Shown here piece after piece: positions 46,285 to 54,867 of a DNA stretch of 64,000 bases; within the stretch, counting starts at the first letter, position 1, and the number at the start of each line of letters is the position of its first letter. Source of the stretch: Arcobacter suis CECT 7833 (GTDB taxonomy: Bacteria > Campylobacterota > Campylobacteria > Campylobacterales > Arcobacteraceae); the NCBI RefSeq assembly GCF_003544815.1, contig NZ_CP032100.1:2294001-2358000 (forward strand), given 5' to 3'. A program made the translations under genes and the position numbers. The notes beneath the pieces are model-generated. The model did no database searches, was not told the DNA's origin, and saw only the letters and a list, made by a program, of their open reading frames with translations.

Positions 46285-48645
46285 TTATTCCCTATCACAG
46301 ATAATCGAATATGTACAATAATTACAATTTGATTTATCTTCACATTTTGAAAAAGAGATTTCAGAGTTTGAAATCTCTTTTAATTCTTTGAATTTTTCAC
46401 ATAATAACTCAATTTTTTTATCAAGTGCCGTTTCACTCAAAAGTGCTATATTGTTCAAATCATAATAATAAGCTTCAATTTTATCAGTTTTATAAAGTTC
46501 ATTCATAGCTAAATAATAAAATTCCAATTGAAAATCATTTGTTTTTTCATAGTTTTTTAAAGTATCTACACTTAAAGTTGAAGAGGTTTTATAATCAATT
46601 ACTTCATAAATATCTTCATATTTGTCAATTCTATCAATAACACCTCTTATTTTTATTCCCTCAAATTCACATTCAAAGTTTTTTTCTAAGGCAATTATTT
46701 TTCTATTTTTTAATCTCTCTTTATCATACAAATAAAAATCATAAAGTTTCTTTTTCCAAATCTCTAAATCTAAAATCAAAAATGGATTTGAACTTTTGTA
46801 TTTATTAAATAACTCTTCAATTTTTGAAAAGTCATCTTTAGTAAAATCTTTGTAATAATTTTCCAAAATAGAGTGAATTATGTCTCCTAATTCATAGGCT
46901 TTTGGTTTTAGTGAAATCGTATGTTCTTTTATTTTTAAAATATTTTGTAAATAAAACTTTCTTTTACATTGTAAATAGGTTTTAAATGAAGTGGCAGACC
47001 ATCTAATAGCCATTAAATCTATTTTTACAATGATTTCCTCATCAAAATGATTTATCTTGTGATTATCGTAAAGTATGTGTTTATAAGAATTATCATTTGT
47101 ATCTGTTTTTATATGTGTGTTAAACAATTCATTTGCAAATCTTGAGATTTGATTTGTATCTGAATTAACATAAGATATAAATACATTTTTTGATGAGCCA
47201 ATCAATCTTTTGTAATAATACTTTTGTAAAGATTCTCTGTCAAATTGTGTTGGAAGATTAGAAAGCTGTTTTAGTTTTGTTGATAAAAATTTATCTTTTA
47301 GAGAAATCTTTGGAATAAAAGATTCATTAAAATCACAAATAATCACCGTTTCAAAATTCACAGCTCTTGTTTCAAGTAGTCCTAAAACTGTAACTTTTCC
47401 TGAATTAACATCATCTAAAGTTATTGAAACTAATCTTTGTAAAAAAATTTTATATACATCTTTTAGTAAAATAAAATGATTTGATGAAAATAGAATTATA
47501 TTTATTTTGTAAAGCAACTCTTCATATTTTTCAAGTAGTTCACTGTTCTTTTCAAAGGATTTTATAAAATCTGTGATGATTAAAAAACTCTCTTTTATAG
47601 CTTTTTTATTCCATAAATTTTTTATATTTTTATCTATAAATAATTTATCAATTTTAAAAAAGTTTAAAAACTCTAAATGTTTTATTTCATCTTCATTCAA
47701 ATATGAATATATTGAATATGCAACTTGATATAAATTTGTATTTTTTATACTTTTTCCCATTGCATAGTTGAAATATTTTTCATCATCAAAAAGTTGTAAA
47801 CTAACAGCAAAACTTTCATCTGGTAAAACTAAAGCAATAGTTGAAGGATTTACACCATTTTGTACGGATTTAGTAATTACACTTTTTATATATGCAATTT
47901 GATTAAGTCTTGAAGAAAAACCTTTTAACTCTACAAAGGCTAAATTATTTGATATTTTTTCTTCTTCTACGATGATTTTATTTGATAAATCGATTTTATA
48001 TTTATGATTTAATTTTATTTCTAAATTTAGATTTCTAAAAACTTCTAATGATTTTTGATTATAAACATTTGAATAAAAAACAATATTTAGATTTAATACT
48101 TTTGATATTTTTTCTACCATATCAAATTCAACTTTTGTAAAATAACCTTCAAAATGTAATTCTATATTTTCAAATTTTTTTAAAAAGATTTCATTTATTT
48201 TGTAATGTTTATTTAGATTAATTCTATCTACATAAGAGTTTTTTTCTAGTATTTCAATATAGTTTTTTTGAATTGTTTGTAAGATTTGTAAATGCTCAAA
48301 ATAAAAATCATAGGTATCAATATTTTGAATATCTGATATTTCTATTTTTTCACTTGATAGTTCTAAAAAAAATCTATAAATATAATCACTTTGTTTTAAA
48401 AACTTTGTAAAATTATCTGAAATTCCAAGTTTAGAAATATTTACTTCTTTTATAGCTTCATTTAAAAAAAGAACTCTTTGTTCCTCTTCACAATATTTCA
48501 TATTATCAAAAAATATAGATTTTTTAAAAAATTCATCAATAGTAAAAATAAAAGGCAAAAGGGAATTTTCACCCTTTTGAGAAGTTATAAAATCTCTAAT
48601 TGCCCTTGAAGTTGGAAAAACTAGAAGTTTTTTTTTAAATAGCAT
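46285..48645 (-). CDS. addB: AddB-like nuclease/inactivated helicase subunit
   Basis: Partner of AddA in double-strand break resection. 786 residues. The N-terminal helicase-like half has FPTSRAIRDF where a Walker A would be, so it is not an ATPase there. The C-terminal half has a PD-(D/E)XK nuclease (GVIDRIDKYEDIYEVIDYKTSS near 660) and the cysteines for an iron-sulfur staple: one in QCKRKFYL near 565, and CNYCTYSIIC at the end. It overlaps the FixH-like gene by 11 bases, at the end of the cbb3 oxidase cluster; addA is at 4270-7002. Confidence 0.82.
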   Translation of the reverse strand: MLFKKKLLVFPTSRAIRDFITSQKGENSLLPFIFTIDEFFKKSIFFDNMKYCEEEQRVLFLNEAIKEVNISKLGISDNFTKFLKQSDYIYRFFLELSSEKIEISDIQNIDTYDFYFEHLQILQTIQKNYIEILEKNSYVDRINLNKHYKINEIFLKKFENIELHFEGYFTKVEFDMVEKISKVLNLNIVFYSNVYNQKSLEVFRNLNLEIKLNHKYKIDLSNKIIVEEEKISNNLAFVELKGFSSRLNQIAYIKSVITKSVQNGVNPSTIALVLPDESFAVSLQLFDDEKYFNYAMGKSIKNTNLYQVAYSIYSYLNEDEIKHLEFLNFFKIDKLFIDKNIKNLWNKKAIKESFLIITDFIKSFEKNSELLEKYEELLYKINIILFSSNHFILLKDVYKIFLQRLVSITLDDVNSGKVTVLGLLETRAVNFETVIICDFNESFIPKISLKDKFLSTKLKQLSNLPTQFDRESLQKYYYKRLIGSSKNVFISYVNSDTNQISRFANELFNTHIKTDTNDNSYKHILYDNHKINHFDEEIIVKIDLMAIRWSATSFKTYLQCKRKFYLQNILKIKEHTISLKPKAYELGDIIHSILENYYKDFTKDDFSKIEELFNKYKSSNPFLILDLEIWKKKLYDFYLYDKERLKNRKIIALEKNFECEFEGIKIRGVIDRIDKYEDIYEVIDYKTSSTLSVDTLKNYEKTNDFQLEFYYLAMNELYKTDKIEAYYYDLNNIALLSETALDKKIELLCEKFKELKEISNSEISFSKCEDKSNCNYCTYSIICDRE

Positions 48646-49192
48646 TTGTTTTAATATAGATATAACCTATAATTCCATCAACCGTGAAACTACCTGTTAT
48701 AATCCAATTATTTGCTTCTTTTAATTCAAATTCTGTTATATAAGTTTTCTCAGCATTTTGAAAATTTTCATTTATTAATGCCATATCAGCATCAGCAGTA
48801 ATTGTTTTTGATACAACTAATTGAATATTTGCATCTTTTTTTTCATTGGTAATTTTATCAGTTACAATAACTTTTAAAATATTTTTACCAACTTTTAAAA
48901 CATTTTTATGCTCTGAATATTTTTCAACAACTCTTTGAGAATATTTAATATCAGCAGTTGTTAAATCAAATTTGTTATTATTAACATCTAATTCAAAATT
49001 ATATTTAGATAAAAATACATTATTTGAAGTCATCATATTATTATAATTTTCATCAACATCTTGATATTTTTTCATAAAACTATGATCCTCAATAACAGGT
49101 AAACCAACAGCACTTTTTACTGTCCATACAATCATTGAGAATACGAAACCAAAAATTCCAATAAAAAATAAAGGCCAATAATTTCTTTTCAT
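48635..49192 (-). CDS. FixH-like membrane protein of the cbb3 cluster
   Basis: 185 residues: an N-terminal transmembrane segment (about 6-26), then a periplasmic beta-rich domain with VGKNILKVIVTDKITNEKKDANIQLVVSK-like strands as in the FixH/YtkA family, which helps mature cbb3-type oxidases and may handle copper. No obvious copper ligand cluster (HxM or CxxC) was seen, so the assignment rests on the domain look and its place downstream of ccoNOQP. It overlaps addB by 11 bases and begins four bases after the TPM-like gene. Confidence 0.6.
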   Translation of the reverse strand: MKRNYWPLFFIGIFGFVFSMIVWTVKSAVGLPVIEDHSFMKKYQDVDENYNNMMTSNNVFLSKYNFELDVNNNKFDLTTADIKYSQRVVEKYSEHKNVLKVGKNILKVIVTDKITNEKKDANIQLVVSKTITADADMALINENFQNAEKTYITEFELKEANNWIITGSFTVDGIIGYIYIKTNAI

Positions 49193-49196
49193 AATT

Positions 49197-49826
49197 CTAC
49201 TTTCTTTTTTTCAATATGGCATAAGTATAAGCTAATAATCCTAAAATTACCAAGGTATACATTACAACACGCCAAATAGTACTTGATACTTTTCCAGCAT
49301 TTCCAATACTACTTTCTAATTTAATCTTCTTTGATTCTGCTATTGTATCTGCAATTGCAGCATAACCATTTAAAGTTGCGGCACTAACTTTTGCAAAAAG
49401 TGTATTTTTGTCTTTTGAAGCTAATAAAGGTACAACATAACCATTTAGAATATCATTTTTATCTATTACCTCTTTTAACTCATCACTAAACAATAAATTT
49501 ACATGAGTTTCTTCAACAGATAAACTAAGAAGAACATAAGGTTTTTCAAGTGATGATATAATCTGGCTTTCGTGATTCTTTATAAAATCAATTTTATCTT
49601 TTGTTTTTATATTTTCCTCTAATCCTAAAGTAGATTTTGCATAAATATATATGTTAACACCTAATTTAGATTTAGTTTCAGCACCGATTTGATTTATTTT
49701 TTCTTTTGCTCGATCATCTATTAATTTATCATCATTTAATATAAAATTTTGAGCATTTAAGCTTTGGCAGAAAAAAAATAGAAGTGAAAAAATCACTCCT
49801 ATTTTCATAAAATTTATTTTCTTCAT
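49197..49826 (-). CDS. TPM-like domain membrane protein, cbb3 cluster
   Basis: 209 residues: a signal peptide (to about 25, ending LNAQ), a domain resembling the TPM fold (LIDDRAKEKINQIGAETKSKLGVNIYIYAK, then a LSLSVEETHVNLLFSDEL strand pair), and a C-terminal transmembrane helix (about 188-206) with basic tail LKKRK, so it is a periplasmic protein anchored to the membrane. TPM proteins have been linked to photosystem repair in plants and to phosphatase-like activity; function here is unknown. Its start is two bases after the stop of the 30-residue ORF, so it is co-translated with the oxidase accessory genes. Confidence 0.65.
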   Translation of the reverse strand: MKKINFMKIGVIFSLLFFFCQSLNAQNFILNDDKLIDDRAKEKINQIGAETKSKLGVNIYIYAKSTLGLEENIKTKDKIDFIKNHESQIISSLEKPYVLLSLSVEETHVNLLFSDELKEVIDKNDILNGYVVPLLASKDKNTLFAKVSAATLNGYAAIADTIAESKKIKLESSIGNAGKVSSTIWRVVMYTLVILGLLAYTYAILKKRK

Positions 49827-49919
49827 TTATCCAACAAACACTCTTGCAGAATCGAAGAAACCATAATAAGCTGTCATAACAGCAGATACAATAAGTAAAA
49901 TACCAATAATTTTTTCCAT
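49827..49919 (-). CDS. 30-residue membrane peptide in the cbb3 oxidase cluster
   Basis: A short frame from ATG 49919 to TAA 49827 encoding one hydrophobic helix (MEKIIGILLIVSAVMTAYYG at residues 1-20) and a short tail FFDSARVFVG. It has a strong ribosome site, AAGGGGTAAG, seven bases before the ATG, and sits exactly in the gap between DUF4006 and the TPM-like gene, with its stop immediately before the next ATG. By analogy with CcoM, a 30-40 residue subunit of some cbb3 oxidases, it may be a small oxidase subunit or assembly factor; this is inference. Confidence 0.72.
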   Translation of the reverse strand: MEKIIGILLIVSAVMTAYYGFFDSARVFVG

Positions 49920-49929
49920 ATCTTACCCC

Positions 49930-50172
49930 TTATTTACCAGTACCAACAAGTTGATACTGTTTATAATTATCTGAGCTATTCATTTTTAATCCATTTAAAT
50001 CTTGATTAATTTTATAAAAATTACTAGCTTCATTTTGTTGAACTTTCAAACCATTAAAAGTTAAAATACCTAATATTGATAATAGTAATACAACTGCTAC
50101 TAACATACCTGTAATACCATTTAATTTAAAGATTCCTCTTTCATTTTCGTTCATTTGTGTATTTCCAGCCAT
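49930..50172 (-). CDS. DUF4006 family small membrane protein
   Basis: 80 residues: a polar N-terminus (MAGNTQMNENERGIFKLNG), one transmembrane helix (about 20-42), and a polar tail with QVNEASNFY-like helix. I recall this family as restricted to Campylobacterota and always next to ccoP, so a role in the cbb3 oxidase is likely; it could stabilise the CcoP-CcoN contact. The start codon is one base after the ccoP stop; its own stop overlaps the ribosome site of the 30-residue ORF. Confidence 0.78.
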   Translation of the reverse strand: MAGNTQMNENERGIFKLNGITGMLVAVVLLLSILGILTFNGLKVQQNEASNFYKINQDLNGLKMNSSDNYKQYQLVGTGK

Positions 50173-50173
50173 G

Positions 50174-51064
50174 TTACTCTCCTAAACTTCTTAAGTATGT
50201 TGCTAATGCTTTTTCTTGAGTTTCATTAAGTCTTCCATTGAAGCTAGGCATTGCTCCAATAGCACCTTTTTTACCATCTTTTAAAACAGCCATTACTAAA
50301 GCATCATCATAAGCTCTGATATTTGGAGCAACTGCTTCCATACCTTTTCCATCTTCACCATGACAAGAAGAACAAGTAGCAAATGATGCAGGTTGTTCAC
50401 CTTTGAATCCACCAGCAACATATTCAGCAACTGCATTAATATCTGCATCTTCTGTTAACATCATTGGAGGCATTCCAGCTGGATATGTAGAAGTTAAGTT
50501 ATTTGCACCATTTTTAATAACATAAACAACTTGCTCTTTAGAAACTCTTTTTGTTAAGTTTTGAGCTTTCCCATCTATTCCTTCAGCATCTACACCATGA
50601 CAAGGTGCACATTGTACTAAGAAAGTAGATTGTCCCATAGCTTTTAAAGTTTCATCTGATGGATTTTCCCATTTTTTCTCAAATTTCGCATTATATTCTA
50701 ATGTCTCTTCATTCCATTGACCAATTTGTGAAAATCCATTAATTGGGTAACCAACTGTAAAATACCAAAACATCCAAATAATAGCACCTGTAAATGCTAA
50801 AGCCCAACCAGTTGGAACATGATTTTTATATTCACCAATTCCATCCCATTTTTCTTCAGCTAAATCACCGCTTGCTGTATCATTTTTCATTTGATTAACA
50901 TATTTCAATGCAACGAATACAGTAATTGTAATAATAGCTACTGCACCTAACATTGTTAAGCTGTTAATATAATCATCACCATTAAAAGCATCACCTGCTG
51001 CAAAGTAAGTTCCTGCTAATAAAGCGATGATAAGAATTATTCCACCTATAACCATAGACTTCAT
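50174..51064 (-). CDS. ccoP: cbb3-type cytochrome c oxidase subunit III (di-heme CcoP)
   Basis: Di-heme c-type subunit that feeds electrons to CcoO. 296 residues with hydrophobic segments near 5-22, 37-54 and 88-105, then two heme motifs CAPCH (C152-H156) and CSSCH (C231-H235), each domain with a candidate Met ligand (MPPMM near 198; AIGAMPSF near 270). The order ccoN-O-Q-P is standard. It begins one base after ccoQ. Confidence 0.95.
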   Translation of the reverse strand: MKSMVIGGIILIIALLAGTYFAAGDAFNGDDYINSLTMLGAVAIITITVFVALKYVNQMKNDTASGDLAEEKWDGIGEYKNHVPTGWALAFTGAIIWMFWYFTVGYPINGFSQIGQWNEETLEYNAKFEKKWENPSDETLKAMGQSTFLVQCAPCHGVDAEGIDGKAQNLTKRVSKEQVVYVIKNGANNLTSTYPAGMPPMMLTEDADINAVAEYVAGGFKGEQPASFATCSSCHGEDGKGMEAVAPNIRAYDDALVMAVLKDGKKGAIGAMPSFNGRLNETQEKALATYLRSLGE

Positions 51065-51065
51065 C

Positions 51066-51290
51066 TTATTTCTCCTTATTATCTATATCTTTATCATTTT
51101 TTCTTTCTTCAAGAGGAGCTGAAACACTTGAATCATCATGTACAAGTTTTGAATATTTTTCAAAATCTCTCTCCCCTGATTTATCCCTTTTATAAATAGA
51201 ATAAGCATAAGAGTAAAATATGATAAACACTGCTAAAACCAAAAAGAATTTAGCATATCCTTGCACTGTTAAAAGTGTTTCATAATCCAT
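51066..51290 (-). CDS. ccoQ: cbb3-type oxidase subunit CcoQ
   Basis: 74 residues with one transmembrane segment (about 12-31) and a charged cytoplasmic tail (SIYKRDKSGERDFEKYSKLVHDD). CcoQ stabilises the core complex. Identified by size, topology and place between ccoO and ccoP. Confidence 0.9.
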   Translation of the reverse strand: MDYETLLTVQGYAKFFLVLAVFIIFYSYAYSIYKRDKSGERDFEKYSKLVHDDSSVSAPLEERKNDKDIDNKEK

Positions 51291-51298
51291 AACAACCT

Positions 51299-51982
51299 CT
51301 ATTTTAAAGAATTTAAATATGCAATTAATGCAACTATTTCAGGAATTTGACCTTTTTCAACATCAGCTTTAATAGCTTCATTTTTCATTCCAGCAGCAAT
51401 TGCTTTTGCATCTTCTTTTGCTTTTGCAATTGCAGTTTCATAATCACCAAGTTCTACATCAATTTTTCCATCACCATCTAAATCTTGATCATATGGTGTA
51501 GCAAATACTGTTTTAACTGTATAAGCTTCTGCATATGCTGTATCTAAATCAGCTTTGTTAGTAAATTGGTGTTTATATGCTGGCATAATACTTCCAGGAA
51601 CAACCGCTGAAGGTTCATACATATGGTTTTCATGCCAATCTGTAGTTCTATAATTTCCAACTCTCATTAAGTCTGGTCCAGTTCTTTTTGATCCCCATAA
51701 GAATGGTCTATCATAAGCAAATTCTCCAGATAATGAATACATACCATATCTATCAGTTTCAGCTTTAAACGGTCTAATTAATTGAGAGTGACAAGCATTA
51801 CAAGAATCTTTTATATAAACTTGTCTTCCTGCTAATTCTAAAACACTATATGGTTTTGTACCAACGCTTGGTCTACTTTGTTTTGCAAAATCTGGAATAA
51901 CTTCAACGATACCTGCAAATGCAATAAATATAAATACTAGTACCGCAAAGAAAAACGGTCTTTGTTCAAACCAATGAAACAT
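51299..51982 (-). CDS. ccoO: cbb3-type oxidase subunit II (mono-heme CcoO)
   Basis: Mono-heme c subunit of the oxidase. 227 residues: N-terminal membrane anchor (about 10-30), heme motif CNACH (C61-H65), Met ligand M133 in GSIMPAYKHQF. Residues 165-178 form an inserted DQDLDGDGKIDVEL loop with the spacing of a calcium-binding D-x-D-x-D-G motif, followed by a long charged helix before the C-terminal PEIVALIAYLNSL. The insert is unlike the proteobacterial CcoO I know. It lies 14 bases after ccoN. Confidence 0.94.
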   Translation of the reverse strand: MFHWFEQRPFFFAVLVFIFIAFAGIVEVIPDFAKQSRPSVGTKPYSVLELAGRQVYIKDSCNACHSQLIRPFKAETDRYGMYSLSGEFAYDRPFLWGSKRTGPDLMRVGNYRTTDWHENHMYEPSAVVPGSIMPAYKHQFTNKADLDTAYAEAYTVKTVFATPYDQDLDGDGKIDVELGDYETAIAKAKEDAKAIAAGMKNEAIKADVEKGQIPEIVALIAYLNSLK

Positions 51983-51996
51983 AATTTCTCCTTTTC

Positions 51997-53466
51997 TTAC
52001 GCAGCTACTGGTGTAGCATTTACTGGTTCTTTATCAAGTACTCTTCCACATCTAATAGTTTTATAAATATTATATGCGAACATAAAGAATCCAATTAGGT
52101 ATAATAACCCACCAACTGCTCTAATTGTATAGTATGGATGTAATACAGTTACTGTATCAATAAATGAATATACTAAAGAACCATATTCATCATATGCTCT
52201 CCACATCATACCTTGTGTAATACCTGCAATCCACATAGAAGTAAAGTATAAAACGATACCTGTAGTTTGTAACCAGAATTGTGTATCCATTAATGATTTA
52301 GAGTAAATTTCTCTTTTATACATTCTTGGAACCATATGGAACAATGCAGCCATAATCATAAATACAACCCATCCTAAAACACCATCATGTACGTGTCCTG
52401 GAATCCAGTCAGTAAAGTGTGCGATAGCATTTACAGATTTAATAGCTTGAATTGGTCCTTCAATTGTTGATAACATATAGAAAGTTGAAGCTAATACCAT
52501 AAATTTGATTAGTGTATTTGTTTGTAATTGTTGCCACTCACCCTTCATTGTTAAAAGCATATTAATAGCTGATCCCCATGATGGTAAAATTAAAACAACT
52601 GACATTACAGAACCCATAGTTTGCATCCAGTCTGGAACAGTTGAATAAATAAGATGGTGTCCACCAGCCCATAAATAAACAAACAATAATCCCCAGAATG
52701 CTAAAATAGAAAGTTTATAAGAATAAACATTCTGTCCAGATTCTTTTGGTAAGAAATAATAAATCATAGCAATAATTGGAGTTGTGAAAACGAATGCAAC
52801 AGCATTGTGTCCATACCACCATTGAACTAGTGCATCATTTGTACCTGAATACATAGAAACAGAGTGAATCCATGAACCATAACCAGATACTAAAGCTGTT
52901 GGAACTTCCATATTATTGAATAAATATAACATTGCAACTGCGATAAATGTAGCAATAAAATACCATAATGAAATATAAAGAGTTCTTTCTCTTCTAATTC
53001 CAATTAATCCAAAAATTGAAATACCCCATAAAACCCACCATACAACAACTAAAATGTCTAATGGCCACTCTAACTCAGCATACTCTTTAGAAGTTGTAAT
53101 ACCCATGAAAAGTGTAACAACAGCTAAAAGAATTGTAATAAAATATAAAACAAAATGTATCTTAGCAATTGCCATTAAAAAAGGTGACTCTTTTAATGAA
53201 ACTTTTAATACTCTTTGCGAAATATAATACCACGCTGCAAAAATACCACTTAGAGCAAAACCAAAAGCAACACCGTTAGTGTGTAAAGGTCTTAATCTAC
53301 TAAATGTACCATATTCTCCAGCTAAATGATTTAACTGTGGAAACGCCAATTGAAACGCAAGTACAACACCGATAGTCATACCTATGATACCAAACAAAAT
53401 TGTTGCAAATGTAAAGGCTTTTGCAACTGAGTAATCGTACTCAATTTGTGCACCGTTTTGCATCAA
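51997..53466 (-). CDS. ccoN: cbb3-type cytochrome c oxidase subunit I
   Basis: Catalytic heme-copper subunit reducing oxygen at very low concentration. 489 residues and about 12 membrane segments. Ligand regions: LHTNGVAFGF near 60 (low-spin heme), YGHNAVAF near 215, GGHHLIYST near 265 (copper-binding pair), and FTDWIPGHVHDGVLGW near 350 (high-spin and low-spin heme histidines). The start ATG has a strong GGAGGAG site. The upstream 160 bases hold an ATTAAC tandem repeat. Confidence 0.97.
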   Translation of the reverse strand: MMQNGAQIEYDYSVAKAFTFATILFGIIGMTIGVVLAFQLAFPQLNHLAGEYGTFSRLRPLHTNGVAFGFALSGIFAAWYYISQRVLKVSLKESPFLMAIAKIHFVLYFITILLAVVTLFMGITTSKEYAELEWPLDILVVVWWVLWGISIFGLIGIRRERTLYISLWYFIATFIAVAMLYLFNNMEVPTALVSGYGSWIHSVSMYSGTNDALVQWWYGHNAVAFVFTTPIIAMIYYFLPKESGQNVYSYKLSILAFWGLLFVYLWAGGHHLIYSTVPDWMQTMGSVMSVVLILPSWGSAINMLLTMKGEWQQLQTNTLIKFMVLASTFYMLSTIEGPIQAIKSVNAIAHFTDWIPGHVHDGVLGWVVFMIMAALFHMVPRMYKREIYSKSLMDTQFWLQTTGIVLYFTSMWIAGITQGMMWRAYDEYGSLVYSFIDTVTVLHPYYTIRAVGGLLYLIGFFMFAYNIYKTIRCGRVLDKEPVNATPVAA

Positions 53467-53554
53467 TCTCCTCCTACTAATTTTATATACAAGTCACAAA
53501 AATGTCACTCATTGCAATAATCATAGCTAACAAAAACTTAAAGTCAACAAAAAA

Positions 53555-53571
53555 ATTAACGAATAATTAAC
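53555..53571. promoter_or_regulatory. ATTAAC-N5-ATTAAC tandem repeat upstream of ccoN
   Basis: ATTAAC-GAATA-ATTAAC with an 11-base period, the same pattern as the two pairs upstream of the porin. Relative to the gene it is in reverse orientation and about 90-105 bases before the ccoN start codon. Confidence 0.5.
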
Positions 53572-53607
53572 AAATAAAACATTATTTTTATTATAATTTT
53601 AACTTAT

Positions 53608-53634
53608 AAAATAAGATAGAAAATATCTTATTTT
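53608..53634 (-). terminator. Terminator of smpB
   Basis: 11-bp stem AAAATAAGATA (53608-53618) with TATCTTATTTT (53624-53634), loop GAAAA; T-rich on the minus strand after the stem. The smpB stop codon is in the right arm. Confidence 0.75.
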
Positions 53635-54104
53635 ATGCCTTTTAGTATTTGTTGAGTTTCTCTTTGCATTGTTTTTGCTTTTAAATCTTCTCGTTTGTCA
53701 TGGAGTTTTTTACCCTGAGCAGTTGCGACTTCAACCTTTATCATGTTTTTATCATTAAAATATAATTTTGTAGCTATTAATGTTATTCCATCTTTTGTAA
53801 CTTTTGAATATAACTTTGCAATTTGTTTTGAATGTAAAAGAAGTTTTCTATCTTTTTTTTCATCTGGTCTGTAAGTTGTATGTGTTGTACTTAAATGAGA
53901 AATATGCATATTTAAAATAAAAACTTCTCCTTTTATTATTCTTACAAACGAGTCTTTTAGATTTATTCTTCCATCTCTAATTGCTTTTACTTCACTACCT
54001 TCAAGCATAATTCCTGCTTCTAAAGTTTCTAAAATTGTAAAATCATGGAATGCTTTTCTATTTTTAAAAACTAAATTCTTTTTTGTATCTTTTTTATTTG
54101 ACAT
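53628..54104 (-). CDS. smpB: SsrA-binding protein SmpB
   Basis: Binds tmRNA and guides it to stalled ribosomes. 158 residues: [43 protein letters not shown] covers the OB-fold core, with the canonical GSEVKA-x3-G motif, and ends with the basic tail [22 protein letters not shown]. It overlaps ispE by 11 bases. tmRNA itself is not in the window. Confidence 0.96.
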   Translation of the reverse strand: MSNKKDTKKNLVFKNRKAFHDFTILETLEAGIMLEGSEVKAIRDGRINLKDSFVRIIKGEVFILNMHISHLSTTHTTYRPDEKKDRKLLLHSKQIAKLYSKVTKDGITLIATKLYFNDKNMIKVEVATAQGKKLHDKREDLKAKTMQRETQQILKGIK

Positions 54105-54867
54105 TGTTTACCTTAAAAAATGAACTTCCACTTCCACTAAAATACCAACCTATTTGCCCATATTCTTCTAATTTAGGATAAACACTAGTTGCTGGTTCAT
54201 ATAAATCATTTGCTTCTTTTATATTTAAACTATCTAAAATTTCTATTGATTTCATTTTCAATAATTTATCTGCTTCTTTTTTTGAGATTTGTTTATAAAA
54301 ATTTTCTCTAAAAACTTTAAAGATTTCACCTGTGTTACACTTTATATTAGGAGTTATTGTATCTATATTTAGTATCTCTTCATCAAATTTTTCAACAATT
54401 TCTCCAATACCTGTAACATTTGCACTATCATATTCATAAACAAAAAAAGGCACATCAGCGCCTATTTTAACTGCAATATTACATAATTGATCTTTTGATA
54501 GATTTAATTTACAAATTTTATTTGTCATTATCAAAAATGTTGCAGCATTTGAACTTCCACCACCAAGTCCTGCAAACTCTGGAATATTTTTTTCTATTTT
54601 TACACTATGATTTTTAAAGAATTCGTCAACACCATCATATTTTTCTAATAATTTGTATGCTTTATATACAGTGTTTGTTTCCATTTTGCAAGAAAAATTT
54701 CCTATAATACTAAATGCTTTCCTGCTAGATTTAACAAAAGAGATGGTATCAAACAAACTATGTACACGAACAAATCTTGATACAAGTTCATGATACTCTT
54801 CTCTTTTATTTGAAATCTTTAAAAAAATATTTACTTTGGCATAAGATTTTTCACTTATTTCATTCAT
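54094..54867 (-). CDS. ispE: 4-diphosphocytidyl-2-C-methyl-D-erythritol kinase
   Basis: ATP-dependent kinase of the MEP isoprenoid pathway, working in the same pathway as ispH at 25721-26557. GHMP family: [12 protein letters not shown] at the N-terminus, the ATP loop [14 protein letters not shown] near 94-107, and a C-terminal [11 protein letters not shown]. 257 residues. Overlaps truB by four bases and smpB by 11. Confidence 0.94.
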   Translation of the reverse strand: MNEISEKSYAKVNIFLKISNKREEYHELVSRFVRVHSLFDTISFVKSSRKAFSIIGNFSCKMETNTVYKAYKLLEKYDGVDEFFKNHSVKIEKNIPEFAGLGGGSSNAATFLIMTNKICKLNLSKDQLCNIAVKIGADVPFFVYEYDSANVTGIGEIVEKFDEEILNIDTITPNIKCNTGEIFKVFRENFYKQISKKEADKLLKMKSIEILDSLNIKEANDLYEPATSVYPKLEEYGQIGWYFSGSGSSFFKVNNVK

